Origin: Nannocystis pusilla
GTDB taxonomy: Bacteria; Myxococcota_A; Polyangia; Nannocystales; Nannocystaceae
Assembly: GCF_026626665.1 (NCBI RefSeq)
Contig: NZ_JAPNKE010000002.1
Coordinates: 8,638,001 to 8,702,000, forward strand
Direction: 5' to 3'
DNA: 64,000 bases
Positions 34,964 through 43,790 of the stretch are shown in pieces. A program made the translations under genes and the position numbers. The stretch's first letter is position 1. Each line of letters begins with the position of its first letter. The notes beneath the pieces are model-generated. The model was given only the letters and a program-made list of their open reading frames with translations. It ran no database searches and had not been told where the DNA came from.

Positions 34964-35425
34964 GGTCTGCTCCGTCGCCCATCCTACAGGCTCGCGGGCC
35001 CGGCGGCGCGGGCTCCTCGCAAGGCCGGGCGGGCGGGGCCCCGTCCCCGCGAGCGCCCGGGCCGCGGCTCGGAGGGGCGTTCGGCCCGATCCCGGCGCGG
35101 ACGACCGATCTGCGGCGTTCGCAGCGCCGCCTCGGCGAGACCGCGGGGCCGCGGCCGCGAGCCAGCGCACACGGGGACGCGGGTAATCACTCCCTCGACG
35201 GCGAGCCGCAGGGCAGGACGAACTTGCTCGTAGGAACATGTCCCTCAGGACATTTATTCCCGGGCGGAAGACCTGTCCCGAGGGACATCTGCGTCAGGTC
35301 CGCCGGCGGCGGTCGGGTCACGGTCAGGTGGCGGCGAGGCCCGCGGGCGCGGGTCTGCGACGCGCGGGCGCGTGGGCTTGCGCGGGCCTGAGCGGGCGGG
35401 CAGAGTAAGAGGAGCGAGCGGCGCG
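34964..35425. other. 462-base divergent intergenic region with two repeat copies
   Basis: GC-rich, no coding signature. Two dispersed repeats lie at 35234-35290. GAGGAGCG just before 35426 is the ribosome binding site of the ABC1 kinase gene. Confidence 0.55.
35234..35290. repeat. two adjacent dispersed palindromic repeats
   Basis: ATGTCC-CTCA-GGACAT at 35238-35253 inside GGAACATG...TTATTCC, then CTGTCC-CGAG-GGACAT near 35273-35288. Confidence 0.7.
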
Positions 35426-36772
35426 ATGAACGAGGGCCCGGTCACCAAGGGGAGGCGCTTCTTCAAGCTCGCCGGCATGACCGCGCAGGTCGCAGGCAGC
35501 TACGCGAAGACGCGGATCAAGGGCCTGTTCCAGTCGGAAGAGGACGCCGAGCGCGAGCGCAACGCGGCCCACGAGCTCAACGGCGGGCGCATCGCCCGGA
35601 CGCTCGGCGAGCTCAAGGGCGCGGTGATGAAGGTCGGGCAGATGGCGTCGATCGCCAGCGACCTGTTGCCGAAGGAGCTGGCCGAGGCGCTGCGCTCGCT
35701 GCAGCGGCAGGCGCCGCCGGTCGACTTCGCGGTGATCGCCCGCCAGATCGAGAGCGAGCTGGGCGCGGCGCCGGAGGTCCTGTTCAAACGCTTCGAGGTC
35801 GAGCCGTTCGCGGCAGCCTCGATCGGCCAGGTCCACCGCGCGACCACCGACGACGGCCGCGAGGTCGTGGTCAAGGTGCAGTACCCGGGCGTCGACGGCG
35901 CCGTCGACTCCGACCTGGCGCAGCTCAAGTTCGCCCTCAAGGCCGGCGGGTTCGTCAAGCGCGCCACCGGCCTCGTCGACGTGAAGCAGCAGAGCCTCGA
36001 CGAGGTGTTCGCGGAGATCCGCGCCCGCCTCGTGGAAGAGCTCGACTACTGCAACGAGGCCGACAACGTCCGCCGCTTCGGCGAGATCCACCGCGGCGAC
36101 GCGCACATCATCGTCCCCGAGGTGGTGGGCGAGCGCTCGTCGCAGCGGGTGCTCACCCTGACCTTCGAGCCCGGTGACCGCATCGACGAGCTCGACGCGC
36201 GCGGCTACCCGCAGGAGGTCCGCGACCGGATCGGCGACAACCTGTTCCGCGCGCTGGCGGCCCAGCTGTTCGAGCACCGGATCCTGCACGCCGACCCGAA
36301 CCCGGGCAACCTGGCGTTCCGCCCGAACGGCGAGATCGTGCTGTACGACTTCGGATGCGTGAAGCAGGTACGGCCGGAGATCGCCGCGGCCTACGCGAAG
36401 ACGATCCGCCGCGGGATCGCCGAGGACTGGGACGGCGTCGACGAGGCCCTGCGCGAGCTCGGCGTGCGCAACCCCGAGGGGCCGCCGGTCGAGCCGGCTT
36501 TTTACAAGCAGTGGCGCGACACCCTGGCGCTGCCGTTCCTCACCGGCGAGCCGTTCGACTACGCCCGCGCCACCCTGCACGAGGACGTGATCCGCCTGAT
36601 CCCCGCGGCCATCAAGCGCATGGCCTCGTTCCAGCCGCCGCGCGAGATCATCTTCATCGACCGCGCGATCGCCGGGCACTACGGCAACCTCCGCCGCGTC
36701 CGCGCCCGCAGCCGCGTGCTCGACATGGTCCAGCCGTACCTCGACGTCGCGCTGGCGAACGCGCCGGAGTGA
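35426..36772 (+). CDS. ABC1/UbiB-family atypical kinase
   Basis: 448 residues. GELKGAVMKVGQMAS is the KxGQ motif that defines ABC1/ADCK proteins; ASIGQVHRATTDDGREVVVKVQYPG supplies the Ala-rich loop and ATP-binding Lys; HADPNPGNLAF and VLYDFGCV are the catalytic and metal-binding loops. Relatives support quinone synthesis or membrane lipid homeostasis. No ubiquinone genes are nearby. The ATG follows AAGAGGAGCGAGC at a good distance. No membrane helix is evident, so it is probably peripheral to the inner membrane. Confidence 0.9.
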   Translation: MNEGPVTKGRRFFKLAGMTAQVAGSYAKTRIKGLFQSEEDAERERNAAHELNGGRIARTLGELKGAVMKVGQMASIASDLLPKELAEALRSLQRQAPPVDFAVIARQIESELGAAPEVLFKRFEVEPFAAASIGQVHRATTDDGREVVVKVQYPGVDGAVDSDLAQLKFALKAGGFVKRATGLVDVKQQSLDEVFAEIRARLVEELDYCNEADNVRRFGEIHRGDAHIIVPEVVGERSSQRVLTLTFEPGDRIDELDARGYPQEVRDRIGDNLFRALAAQLFEHRILHADPNPGNLAFRPNGEIVLYDFGCVKQVRPEIAAAYAKTIRRGIAEDWDGVDEALRELGVRNPEGPPVEPAFYKQWRDTLALPFLTGEPFDYARATLHEDVIRLIPAAIKRMASFQPPREIIFIDRAIAGHYGNLRRVRARSRVLDMVQPYLDVALANAPE

Positions 36773-36843
36773 GGCTGGCTCGAGCCCGACATACGTGGGC
36801 GCATGAAACCTGAATGGGCGCCTCCGCTGAAGTGACGTGAGCC

Positions 36844-37167
36844 GTGCGGATCTTCAAGCGCATCACCTCGATCGTCCGGCGTCTCTTTCGAGCGGCGGGC
36901 GTGGACGAGCCCCTGGTGCGGGAAGCCGCGCTCGCCGAGGCGTTCACCAGGAAGCGGGCCGCCTTCGTGTCGTTCGTCGCCCAGAGCGCGCTCTCGGAGG
37001 ATCTCAAGGGTCGACTGATCCGTTCCGCCGCGAAGTGCTCACGGTGGGACGAGTTGAAGGACAAAGTCGAGAACATGATGGCTTACATTCAAGATCTCCA
37101 CGATGGCGGGGGCGAAGACATCTACGAGACGCTCCGCGTTACGAGGTACCTCCGCTCGATGACTTGA
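36844..37167 (+). CDS. hypothetical protein
   Basis: 107 residues from GTG. Basic N-terminus (RIFKRITSIVRRLFRAAG) and an otherwise helical, charged protein; no known motif is seen. Codon use is less G/C-biased at third positions than in neighbouring genes (for example GATCTC, GAAGAC, TACATT), suggesting a different origin or weak selection. The gene stands alone between the ABC1 kinase and a leftward gene. Coding status is likely but not certain. Confidence 0.5.
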   Translation: MRIFKRITSIVRRLFRAAGVDEPLVREAALAEAFTRKRAAFVSFVAQSALSEDLKGRLIRSAAKCSRWDELKDKVENMMAYIQDLHDGGGEDIYETLRVTRYLRSMT

Positions 37168-37225
37168 CGAAGAACTTCGGTCCTCGCTACCACTGTCTTC
37201 GTCCTGCGGCTGACGGCCCCTGAAC

Positions 37226-37924
37226 TCAGCGCGTGGGCCCGCTTCCGACCGGACACAGCAGTACCTGCGTCCCGCTCGGCGCCTCTAGCGGGCCCAGGCT
37301 GGCGAACACCCTCACCCCCAGGGTACCCCTGTACACGTGCGTGTCGAGCAAGGCCGACAGCCACTGAGTGTCGTCGAACAGGCTGTCCACGGCGAGCACG
37401 TTCAAGGGGACCGCGCCGCCGCGGACCGGAGCGCGGAGCATCAGTTCGATCATGGAGGCGCAGGCCGTCTCGACGAAGTCCGCGAGCATCGAGGGCGGCG
37501 GCAGCGGCCCGGCGAGCAGGAGGACGAACCGCTCGACGACGAGCCGCCCCACGCGTATCTGGGCAGCGCGCGGCGCCCGGGGCGGGAAGGTCGTGACCAG
37601 CAGCTCGGCGACCGTCGGACGTGCCGGAGGAGTGGCGGCGTCGCCGAGCGTGCCGTACTCGGGGTGAGCCGCGCCGCAGCCGGGGCAGCGAATGTCCACG
37701 GGGCCGGCGGGTCCGTTCAGAGTGGCGAGGACGGTGACCCCGGGCGCGAGCGGCTGCGATACCGGTGCGAGTGCCAGGCCAAAGTATGCGTTGCACGCCG
37801 GGCAGTAGTAGGCCTCGTCGAACGGCGCCGGTGGAGAGGATCGCTCCCTCGCCAGGCGAGGAGCACGCGCGGCTCGGGCGATGTCATGCCCTCGCAGCAT
37901 CACGCCCCGTCGGGCGAAAGGCAA
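37226..37924 (-). CDS. hypothetical protein with two CxxC pairs
   Basis: 232 residues. YYCPACNAYFG and IRCPGCGAAHPEYG form a probable zinc-binding site in the first 85 residues. The remainder has no recognisable motif (VERFVLLLAGPLPPPSMLAD, LNVLAVDSLFDDTQWLSALL). A role in nucleic-acid or protein binding is possible. Codon bias is moderate. The next gene to the right, on the same strand, is about 220 bases away. I do not recognise the family. Confidence 0.55.
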   Translation of the reverse strand: MPFARRGVMLRGHDIARAARAPRLARERSSPPAPFDEAYYCPACNAYFGLALAPVSQPLAPGVTVLATLNGPAGPVDIRCPGCGAAHPEYGTLGDAATPPARPTVAELLVTTFPPRAPRAAQIRVGRLVVERFVLLLAGPLPPPSMLADFVETACASMIELMLRAPVRGGAVPLNVLAVDSLFDDTQWLSALLDTHVYRGTLGVRVFASLGPLEAPSGTQVLLCPVGSGPTR

Positions 37925-38140
37925 GCCGATGTGCCGCGACTACCGGGAACGCGCGCGGCATGACGCGGCGGAGAACATCGCTCAGACGGAGAGGTTCGCG
38001 TGGCGATCGTGCGTGCGTCACAGCGCGGGGCCGCTGCTTGCGGCCGCGCGCAGCGACTCCGGGGCTGGCGAGCGCGACGTGCAGCCGCGAGAGGCGGCCA
38101 GCGGCAACAGGCGAGGCTGCGCGAAAGGACAGGTCGGGCG

Positions 38141-39547
38141 TCAGCTCCACGCCGGCTGCTCGCCGCCGTTGCGGTTGAGCAGGGCGGGCGGGCGCAGGGC
38201 GCTGAGGCCGACCACGGCGCCGTGGACCGCGAACCAGCGGGAGATCAGCCGGGGCGTGTTCAGGCCCTGGGCCCGGCGTTCGCCGGCGGTGCTGCGGCAG
38301 TGCTCGCGGGCGGCCTCGAAGGCGGCGTAGTAGCGGGCGATGCTGCGGTCCGGGTCGGCGCGGTCGCGGGCGTGACGGGCTGCCTCTTCGGACATGTTTT
38401 TTAGAGCAGCCTCGTCGCGCAGCAGGGCGACCACGCGGGCGCCGAACTCGGCGTCGGCGGCCTCGGCGTCGGGCCCGGGCTCGACCAGCCAGCCGTCGCG
38501 GCCGCTGCGGATCTGCTGCGACACGCCCATGCCGTCGGCGAAGGCCACGGCCGCGCGGCCGCACCACATCGCCTCGCTGACGACCTGGCCGTAGGTCTCC
38601 GACAGCGAGGTGTAGACGAACAGGTCGGCGTGCCGGTAGTAGTTCGGGACCTCGGTGACGGGCACCTCGCCGACGAAGTGCGCGCGGCCGCGGAGGCCGA
38701 GGCGCTCGGCGAGCGCGCGGAAGACGTCGTGGTCGGGGCCGTCGCCGACCAGGGTGAGCGACGCCTGCGGGCACGCGGGCGCGACGTGGCGAGCGAACAG
38801 CCGCAGCAGCCGCTCGACGCCCTTCTCGCGCGAGTGGCGGCAGACGACGAGGAGGCGCTGGCCGGCGGTGGCGCTCGCGGGGAACGGATCGGCGCCGGCC
38901 GGGGCGTCGAAGATGTGCGGGGCGACGGCGCGCGGGATCACGTGGATCGGCACGGTCACGCCGCGCTCGCGCCAGTAGTCGACGAGGCCCTCGGCGAGGA
39001 CGATGAGGCCGTCGCCGAGGTTGTAGACCTCGGCGGAGTGGTGCTCGAGCCACGGCATCAAGCGGTCCTGGAACAGGCCGTTGATCGTCCGGTTCTTGCG
39101 CATGCGATCGGTGAGGACCACGCCGTAGACGCTCGGCAGGTGCAGCGTGTTGACGCACAGCAGCGGCACGTCGTGCTTGAAGCGCAGCCACACGCCGAGG
39201 TCGCACAGGTCGTGGTTGCTCTGGCTGAGCACGAAGTCGAACTTCTGCGCCGCGGCCTCGCGAAAGCTCCGCGCCGAGGGGAACGGCATGTACACCCCCG
39301 GGTGATTGCGCAGCGGCAACGAGGGCAGCAAGATCCGCCGCGGCGGCAGCTGGTCGGGCCGCGCGTGCGGGTCGTTGGGGCCGATGACCGTGACCTCCTG
39401 CCCGCGCGCCGCGAACTCGCGCCGCAGCATCTGCGAGGCGAACGAGGAGCCGTTGGCGTAGGGGACCCGCGCGTAGTCGTTGAGGATGGCGATGCGCCGC
39501 AGCCACGGCGGCGGGGTGGCGCGGGTGCTTGCCTCGGTGCTCGTCAC
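38141..39547 (-). CDS. glycosyltransferase family 4 protein
   Basis: 468 residues. N-terminal Rossmann half (RRIAILNDYARVPYANGSSF), a variable acceptor region, and the C-terminal GT4 core: LLVVCRHSREKGVERLLRLF, LVGDGPDHDVFRALAERLGL, and VYTSLSETYGQVVSEAMWCG with the E-x7-E motif. It should use a sugar nucleotide to build surface or exopolysaccharide glycans in the cytoplasm. Near residue 385 the segment LKNMSEEAARH is encoded by the dispersed repeat (38381-38397). The C-terminal 70 residues after the GT-B fold are of unknown role. It begins a minus-strand envelope-glycan block. Confidence 0.88.
   Translation of the reverse strand: MTSTEASTRATPPPWLRRIAILNDYARVPYANGSSFASQMLRREFAARGQEVTVIGPNDPHARPDQLPPRRILLPSLPLRNHPGVYMPFPSARSFREAAAQKFDFVLSQSNHDLCDLGVWLRFKHDVPLLCVNTLHLPSVYGVVLTDRMRKNRTINGLFQDRLMPWLEHHSAEVYNLGDGLIVLAEGLVDYWRERGVTVPIHVIPRAVAPHIFDAPAGADPFPASATAGQRLLVVCRHSREKGVERLLRLFARHVAPACPQASLTLVGDGPDHDVFRALAERLGLRGRAHFVGEVPVTEVPNYYRHADLFVYTSLSETYGQVVSEAMWCGRAAVAFADGMGVSQQIRSGRDGWLVEPGPDAEAADAEFGARVVALLRDEAALKNMSEEAARHARDRADPDRSIARYYAAFEAAREHCRSTAGERRAQGLNTPRLISRWFAVHGAVVGLSALRPPALLNRNGGEQPAWS
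38381..38397. repeat. dispersed repeat inside the GT4 gene
   Basis: TGCCTCTTCGGACATGT is the exact reverse complement of 17 bases of the copies at 13026 (uvrC) and 46876 (intergenic). It encodes N-M-S-E-E-A. Confidence 0.8.
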
Positions 39548-39687
39548 GTGCGGCGAGTATAACGAAGCGGCGCGGCCGGCCCAGGCGCGCCGGCGTGCGA
39601 GGCCTCGCGCGGGTGACGGGGCCGGGGACCGCGCGGGAGGACCGGGGAGCTCGGTCGTCGGGGCGGCGGTCTCCTCTGCGAGGAAAG

Positions 39688-39705
39688 ATGTCCTTCGGGA
39701 CAGCC
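39688..39705. repeat. dispersed palindromic repeat with TTCG loop
   Basis: ATGTCCTTCGGGACAGCC, identical to 4721-4738. It lies between the GT4 start and the manC end. Confidence 0.8.
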
Positions 39706-39751
39706 TTTGATTGCGCTCGCCAGCTTTGCGGGCGGGCCGTGGCTCGGCGGC

Positions 39752-39771
39752 GGCTGTCTTTCGGGACAGCC
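39752..39771. terminator. TTCG hairpin just after manC
   Basis: GGCTGTC (39752-39758) pairs with GACAGCC (39765-39771); the inner T-G wobble encloses TTCG. It is 5 bases beyond the manC stop on the minus strand, the expected place for a terminator. Confidence 0.7.
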
Positions 39772-39776
39772 AGCGA

Positions 39777-40935
39777 TCAAGCGTCGGGCTTGTCGCGGGG
39801 GCGGGCGGCGTGCCTGGCGGAGGCCTCGGCGGCGGCGCGGACCTCCTGGGCGCGCTCGAGCGGGCACACGAGGATCCGGCCGCCCGAGGAGATCACGGCG
39901 ACGCCGTCGAGGCCGACGATGGCGACGTCGGCCCCGTCGGTCCACACCAGGCCGTCGCGGCCGTCGACGACGTGGACGGCCGCGCCGTTCTCGGCGTGCA
40001 CGGCGAAGCCGTCGCCGTCGCGCGGCAGGGCCTCGCGGATGGCCGCCCACGAGCCGAGGTCGGTCCACGCGACGTCGCTGGCGGCGACGCGGAGGTCGGC
40101 GAGCTGCTCGAGGATCGCCACGTCGATCGAGGCCGGCTGGATCGCCGCGTAGGCGGCGGCGGTGCGCGTGCGGGCCAGCTCGGCCTCGCCCTCGCGCAGG
40201 GCCGCGACCACCGGCGCGAACGCCTGCCACAGCGCCGGCGCGTGGCGCTGGTACTCCGCGAGCAGGCGACCGATCGGCGTGATGCACACGCCGGCGTTCC
40301 ACAAGAAGCGTCCGCTCGCCAGGAACTCGCGCGCGCGGGCGAGGTTCGGCTTCTCGACGAAGCGCACCGCGGAATAGAGGTTCAGCGCGGCGCAGGCGGT
40401 GTCGCCGGGGGACGAGCGCGGCAGGCCGTCGCGCTCGATGTAGCCGTAGCCGGTCTCGGGCCGCGTCGGCGTGACGCCGAGGACCACCACGTCGCGGGTC
40501 TCCGCGGCGCAGTCGCAGGCGCGCGCGAGCAGGTCGGCGAAGCGGCCCTCGTCGCCGATGTGATGATCGGACGGCAGGACCATCAGCGCGGTCTCGTCGA
40601 TCTGTCTCTCGGACCAGCCGCGCGCGCAGGCGCTCGACGATGTGGACCAGCGACAGGGCCACGCAGGGCGCGGTGCTGCGCGGGCACGGCTCCTCGATCA
40701 CCTGCTCGGGGGCGAGCTGCGGCGCCGCTGCGCGGACGGCGGCGGCCAGGCCGTGGGTGGTGACGAGGAAGGTGCAGTCGGCGCCGGCGACCGCGGCGGC
40801 GCGATCGACCGCGGCGGCGAGGAGGCTCTGCCCGCGATCGTCGCGCAGCGCCATGAACTGCTTGGGCCGCTCGGGGGTCGAGGCGGGCCAGAGCCGTGAG
40901 CCGCCGCCGCCGGCCATCACGAGGGCGATCCGCAT
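39777..40935 (-). pseudogene. manC: mannose-1-phosphate guanylyltransferase, frameshifted at a repeat copy
   Basis: The first frame from ATG 40935 has the nucleotide-binding signature MAGGGGSRLWPAS with PKQF and then EEPCPRSTAPC. At about 40600 the frame breaks, and the neighbouring frame continues with TALMVLPSDHHIGDEGRF, GYGYIE, RFVEKPN, FLWNAGV and WTDLGSWAAI, all typical of GDP-mannose pyrophosphorylase. It would supply GDP-mannose for the surrounding glycosyltransferases. The break coincides with CTGTCTCTCGGACCAGC, a match to the dispersed repeat. Either a repeat insertion destroyed the frame or a one-base sequence error sits there. The phosphomannose isomerase half of bifunctional enzymes is absent. 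Confidence 0.8.
40600..40616. repeat. dispersed repeat at the manC frame break
   Basis: ATCTGTCTCTCGGACCAG; its reverse complement (TGGTCCGAGAGACAG) resembles TGTCCGAAGAGACA at 2921 and 63604 but is one A shorter. Confidence 0.55.
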
Positions 40936-41083
40936 ACAGCCCTCACTTTAGCGGCTTTGCCCCACAGCAGGCCAGTACGCGCGCTTGCGCGCGGCCGACC
41001 CGTGCAACCGCGAGCACGGCTGCCCGGCCGCTCCTGCGCCGGCCGGCAGGACGGCGGCGAGCGGCGCCGGAGGCTCGTCTGGC

Positions 41084-41106
41084 GTTCGGAACATGTCGTA
41101 AAGGAC
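41084..41106. repeat. dispersed repeat, degenerate, after the MMPL gene
   Basis: TTCGGAACATGTCGTAAAGGACC, 4 bases beyond the stop of the MMPL gene on the minus strand. Confidence 0.45.
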
Positions 41107-41109
41107 CTC

Positions 41110-43779
41110 TCATTCGCCGCGCCGGACCCGCAGCCACTCGCCGAGGCGCAGGCAAGCGGGCACGAGCGTGAGCGAGGCGACCAGGCAGAAGGTCATGCCG
41201 ACGACCGCGGTCCAGCCGAGCGAGCGCAGGCCGACGTGGTCGACGAACAGCATGCTCGAGAAGCCGATGACCGTGGTGACGGTGGTGAGGACGACGGCGC
41301 CGCCGGTCTCGCGCATGGTGTGGGCCAGCCGGCCGAGGCCCTCCTCGCGGTAGCGGTGGATGATGTGGAGCGCGTCGTCCTGGCCCATGCCGACGAGCAG
41401 CGGCAGCGCGACCAGGTTGAACAGGTTGAGCGTCCAGCCCATCGCCACGAACACCGCGGCCAGCCAGCCGAGCGCCGAGCCGACGGTCGCCAGCACGATC
41501 GCCGCGTGGCCGACGCTGCGGAACATCACCAGCGCGGTGAAGATCAGCACGCCGAACACGGCGCACATCACCAGCGGGCCGTCGCCGCGGATGGCGTCGA
41601 CGACCTCGGGCACGACGAAGTGCGAGCCGACCGCCGGGGCCGGGCCCAGCGGCGTGTCGATGGTGTCGAAGGCGTCGTGGATCCGCTTGGCGTGGGCGTA
41701 CTCCGACTTGGGCCCGCGCTGCCAGCAGGCGACGAAGCGCCCGAGCTCGCCGTGCATGTCGGTGAACTGGACCTTGACCCACGGCGGCAGGTCGTCGGGC
41801 CCGACCGGGCGGTCGACCTGCAGGTAGCGCTCCCACGACTTCAACTTCTCGAGGTCGGCGTCGCTGAAGGAGCCGCGCTTGTTGTCGATGCGCGTGCGGA
41901 TGTCGCGGATGACCTCGAGCTTCTCCGCCTGCAGCTCGGGCACGAAGCTGTAGATCGACAGCACGCTGCTGAGCAGGTCGTCCATCTCGCGCAGGCGCTC
42001 GGGCGAGTACTGCTTGAGCTGTTCGAGCACCGCGGGGTCGACCGCACCGCGGGTGCGCGCGAGCTCGCCGAGCCGGACGAACTTCGGGTCGTCGGGCTCG
42101 ACGTCGTCCTCGTCCTCTTCCTCGTCGGCGGGCTTCGGCGCGGGCGCGGGCTTCGGCGCGAGCTTCGGCTTGCGCGGGGTGTCGGGGTAGGGCTCAAGGC
42201 CCGTGATCTCAGCGATCTGCTCCGGCTCGAGGTCGAGGATCGCCTGCAGCTGGCGGTTCACGGCCTCGGTCTGCGGCAGGCTCTCGGTCAGGACGATCGT
42301 CGGGTCGGTCGACTGCGTGCGGCCGACGGCGTCGCGGTACTCGTTGGCCCGCTGCTGCTCCTCGGGGCTGGTGCGGTCGGGCGGGCCCAGTTTGCCGAGG
42401 TTGTACTCGAAGCCGATCCGCGGCAGCTGGGCGGCGCCGAGGGCCCCGCCGACGAGGCAGACCAGAGCTGTCCCAAGGGCCAGCCATGGGAAATTGCGCG
42501 AGACGACGCGGGCGCCGGGAGCCTGGGTGGCCGCCGGTGCGGGCACGCGCCAGGGGACGATGCGATCGAGCACCAGCACCAGCGCGGGCAGGACCACCAG
42601 CGCGGCGACGAAGGCGATCATGATGCCGAGGCTGCCGATCACCCCGAACTGCGAGAAGCCGCGGAACTCGGCCATCACCAGGAACAGGAACGCGAACGCG
42701 GTGCTCAGCGCGCCGCCGGCCGTCGACATACCGGTGGTGGCGATGGTGGTGCGGATCGCCGCGAACTGATCGAGGCCGCGGCGCCGCTCGTCGCGGTAGC
42801 GCGACAGGATGTGGGTGCCGAAGTCGATGCCGAGGCCGAGGGTGACGGCGAAGATGAAGGCGCTGACGAGGTTGAGCTCGCGGTAGAGGGCCCAGCCGAC
42901 GGCGAGGGTGGTGACGACCGCGATCAGCAGCGGCACCAGCACCAGCGGGACCGCCCGCAGGCCGCGGAAGTAGATCGCCACCACCAGCAGGAGCAGGCCG
43001 AACGCGAACGCGGTGCCGGAGATGATGTCGCGCTCGAGGCTGCTGGCCTGAGCGGTGTGCTCGGCGTAGCTGCCGTCGATCGTGACCTCGATGTCGGGGT
43101 GGAAGCGCTTGGGCTCGAGTCCGTCGATCGCGGTCTTGAGGTTGCGCGACAGGCCGCGCGCGAACGAGATGTCGGTGTTGGGCCGGGTCGGCCGCGCGCG
43201 CACGACGACCAGCCGGCCCTCGTCGCGCTCGAAGTACTCCGAGGGCTCGCGGTCGAGGCCGTAGCGCTCGCGCAGGGCTTTTTCGTCGAGGCCGAGGTCG
43301 TCGCCTTCGCCGCTCGCCTCCTGGTCCTCGGGGAACATGCTGAGCTCGCGACGGACGCGGGCCTGGATGGCGTCGATGACTTGCCGGCGGAGGTCGAGCA
43401 GGTCCTGCAGCCCGGCGTAGAGCAGCAGGTTGTCGCGGAAGAACGCGGGGTCGCGGCGGAACAGGACGTAGTGGATATCCTCGCGCTGCTCGAGGTCGGC
43501 GGCGATCGCCGCGCCGAGGGCGAGGTTGGCCTCGCGCGAGGGGCCGCGGATCGTGACGTAGAGGTCGGACTGATTGCCGAGCCGCTCGGTGACGGCGTCG
43601 AGGCGGGTGACGCTGGGGGCGTCGTCGGGGAGGAGCGCGCGCAGCTCCTGGTCGATGCCGAGCCGGCGGGTGCCGAAGTAACCGAGCACGCCGAGCACCA
43701 GCGCGACGACGACGATCGCCAGCGGGCGGCGCACGACGAGGCCGGCGAGGCCGGTGGCGCGGGACGACGACTCGGACAT
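41110..43779 (-). CDS. MMPL/RND-family lipid or hopanoid exporter
   Basis: 889 residues in the two-fold RND/MMPL layout: a membrane helix at residues 20-37, a periplasmic loop to about 250, five helices, then a second helix near 425, a larger periplasmic loop with an acidic insert (PADEEEDEDDVEPDD) and five more helices. GLGIDFGTHILSRYRDERRR in the first half and GMGQDDALHIIHRYREEGL in the second are the paired helix-4 motifs of the family, with Asp residues for proton relay. Relatives include HpnN and MmpL, which move hopanoids or glycolipids. Its place among glycosyltransferases suggests export of a glycolipid. Length and topology are normal. Confidence 0.88.
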   Translation of the reverse strand: MSESSSRATGLAGLVVRRPLAIVVVALVLGVLGYFGTRRLGIDQELRALLPDDAPSVTRLDAVTERLGNQSDLYVTIRGPSREANLALGAAIAADLEQREDIHYVLFRRDPAFFRDNLLLYAGLQDLLDLRRQVIDAIQARVRRELSMFPEDQEASGEGDDLGLDEKALRERYGLDREPSEYFERDEGRLVVVRARPTRPNTDISFARGLSRNLKTAIDGLEPKRFHPDIEVTIDGSYAEHTAQASSLERDIISGTAFAFGLLLLVVAIYFRGLRAVPLVLVPLLIAVVTTLAVGWALYRELNLVSAFIFAVTLGLGIDFGTHILSRYRDERRRGLDQFAAIRTTIATTGMSTAGGALSTAFAFLFLVMAEFRGFSQFGVIGSLGIMIAFVAALVVLPALVLVLDRIVPWRVPAPAATQAPGARVVSRNFPWLALGTALVCLVGGALGAAQLPRIGFEYNLGKLGPPDRTSPEEQQRANEYRDAVGRTQSTDPTIVLTESLPQTEAVNRQLQAILDLEPEQIAEITGLEPYPDTPRKPKLAPKPAPAPKPADEEEDEDDVEPDDPKFVRLGELARTRGAVDPAVLEQLKQYSPERLREMDDLLSSVLSIYSFVPELQAEKLEVIRDIRTRIDNKRGSFSDADLEKLKSWERYLQVDRPVGPDDLPPWVKVQFTDMHGELGRFVACWQRGPKSEYAHAKRIHDAFDTIDTPLGPAPAVGSHFVVPEVVDAIRGDGPLVMCAVFGVLIFTALVMFRSVGHAAIVLATVGSALGWLAAVFVAMGWTLNLFNLVALPLLVGMGQDDALHIIHRYREEGLGRLAHTMRETGGAVVLTTVTTVIGFSSMLFVDHVGLRSLGWTAVVGMTFCLVASLTLVPACLRLGEWLRVRRGE

Positions 43780-43790
43780 GCGCGTGGGCC

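Noticed and set aside
34964..35239. Extended N-terminus of the WYL regulator
   Set aside because: The extra codons are Arg/Pro/Ala low complexity and begin in a repeat; the winged helix begins shortly after GTG 34963.
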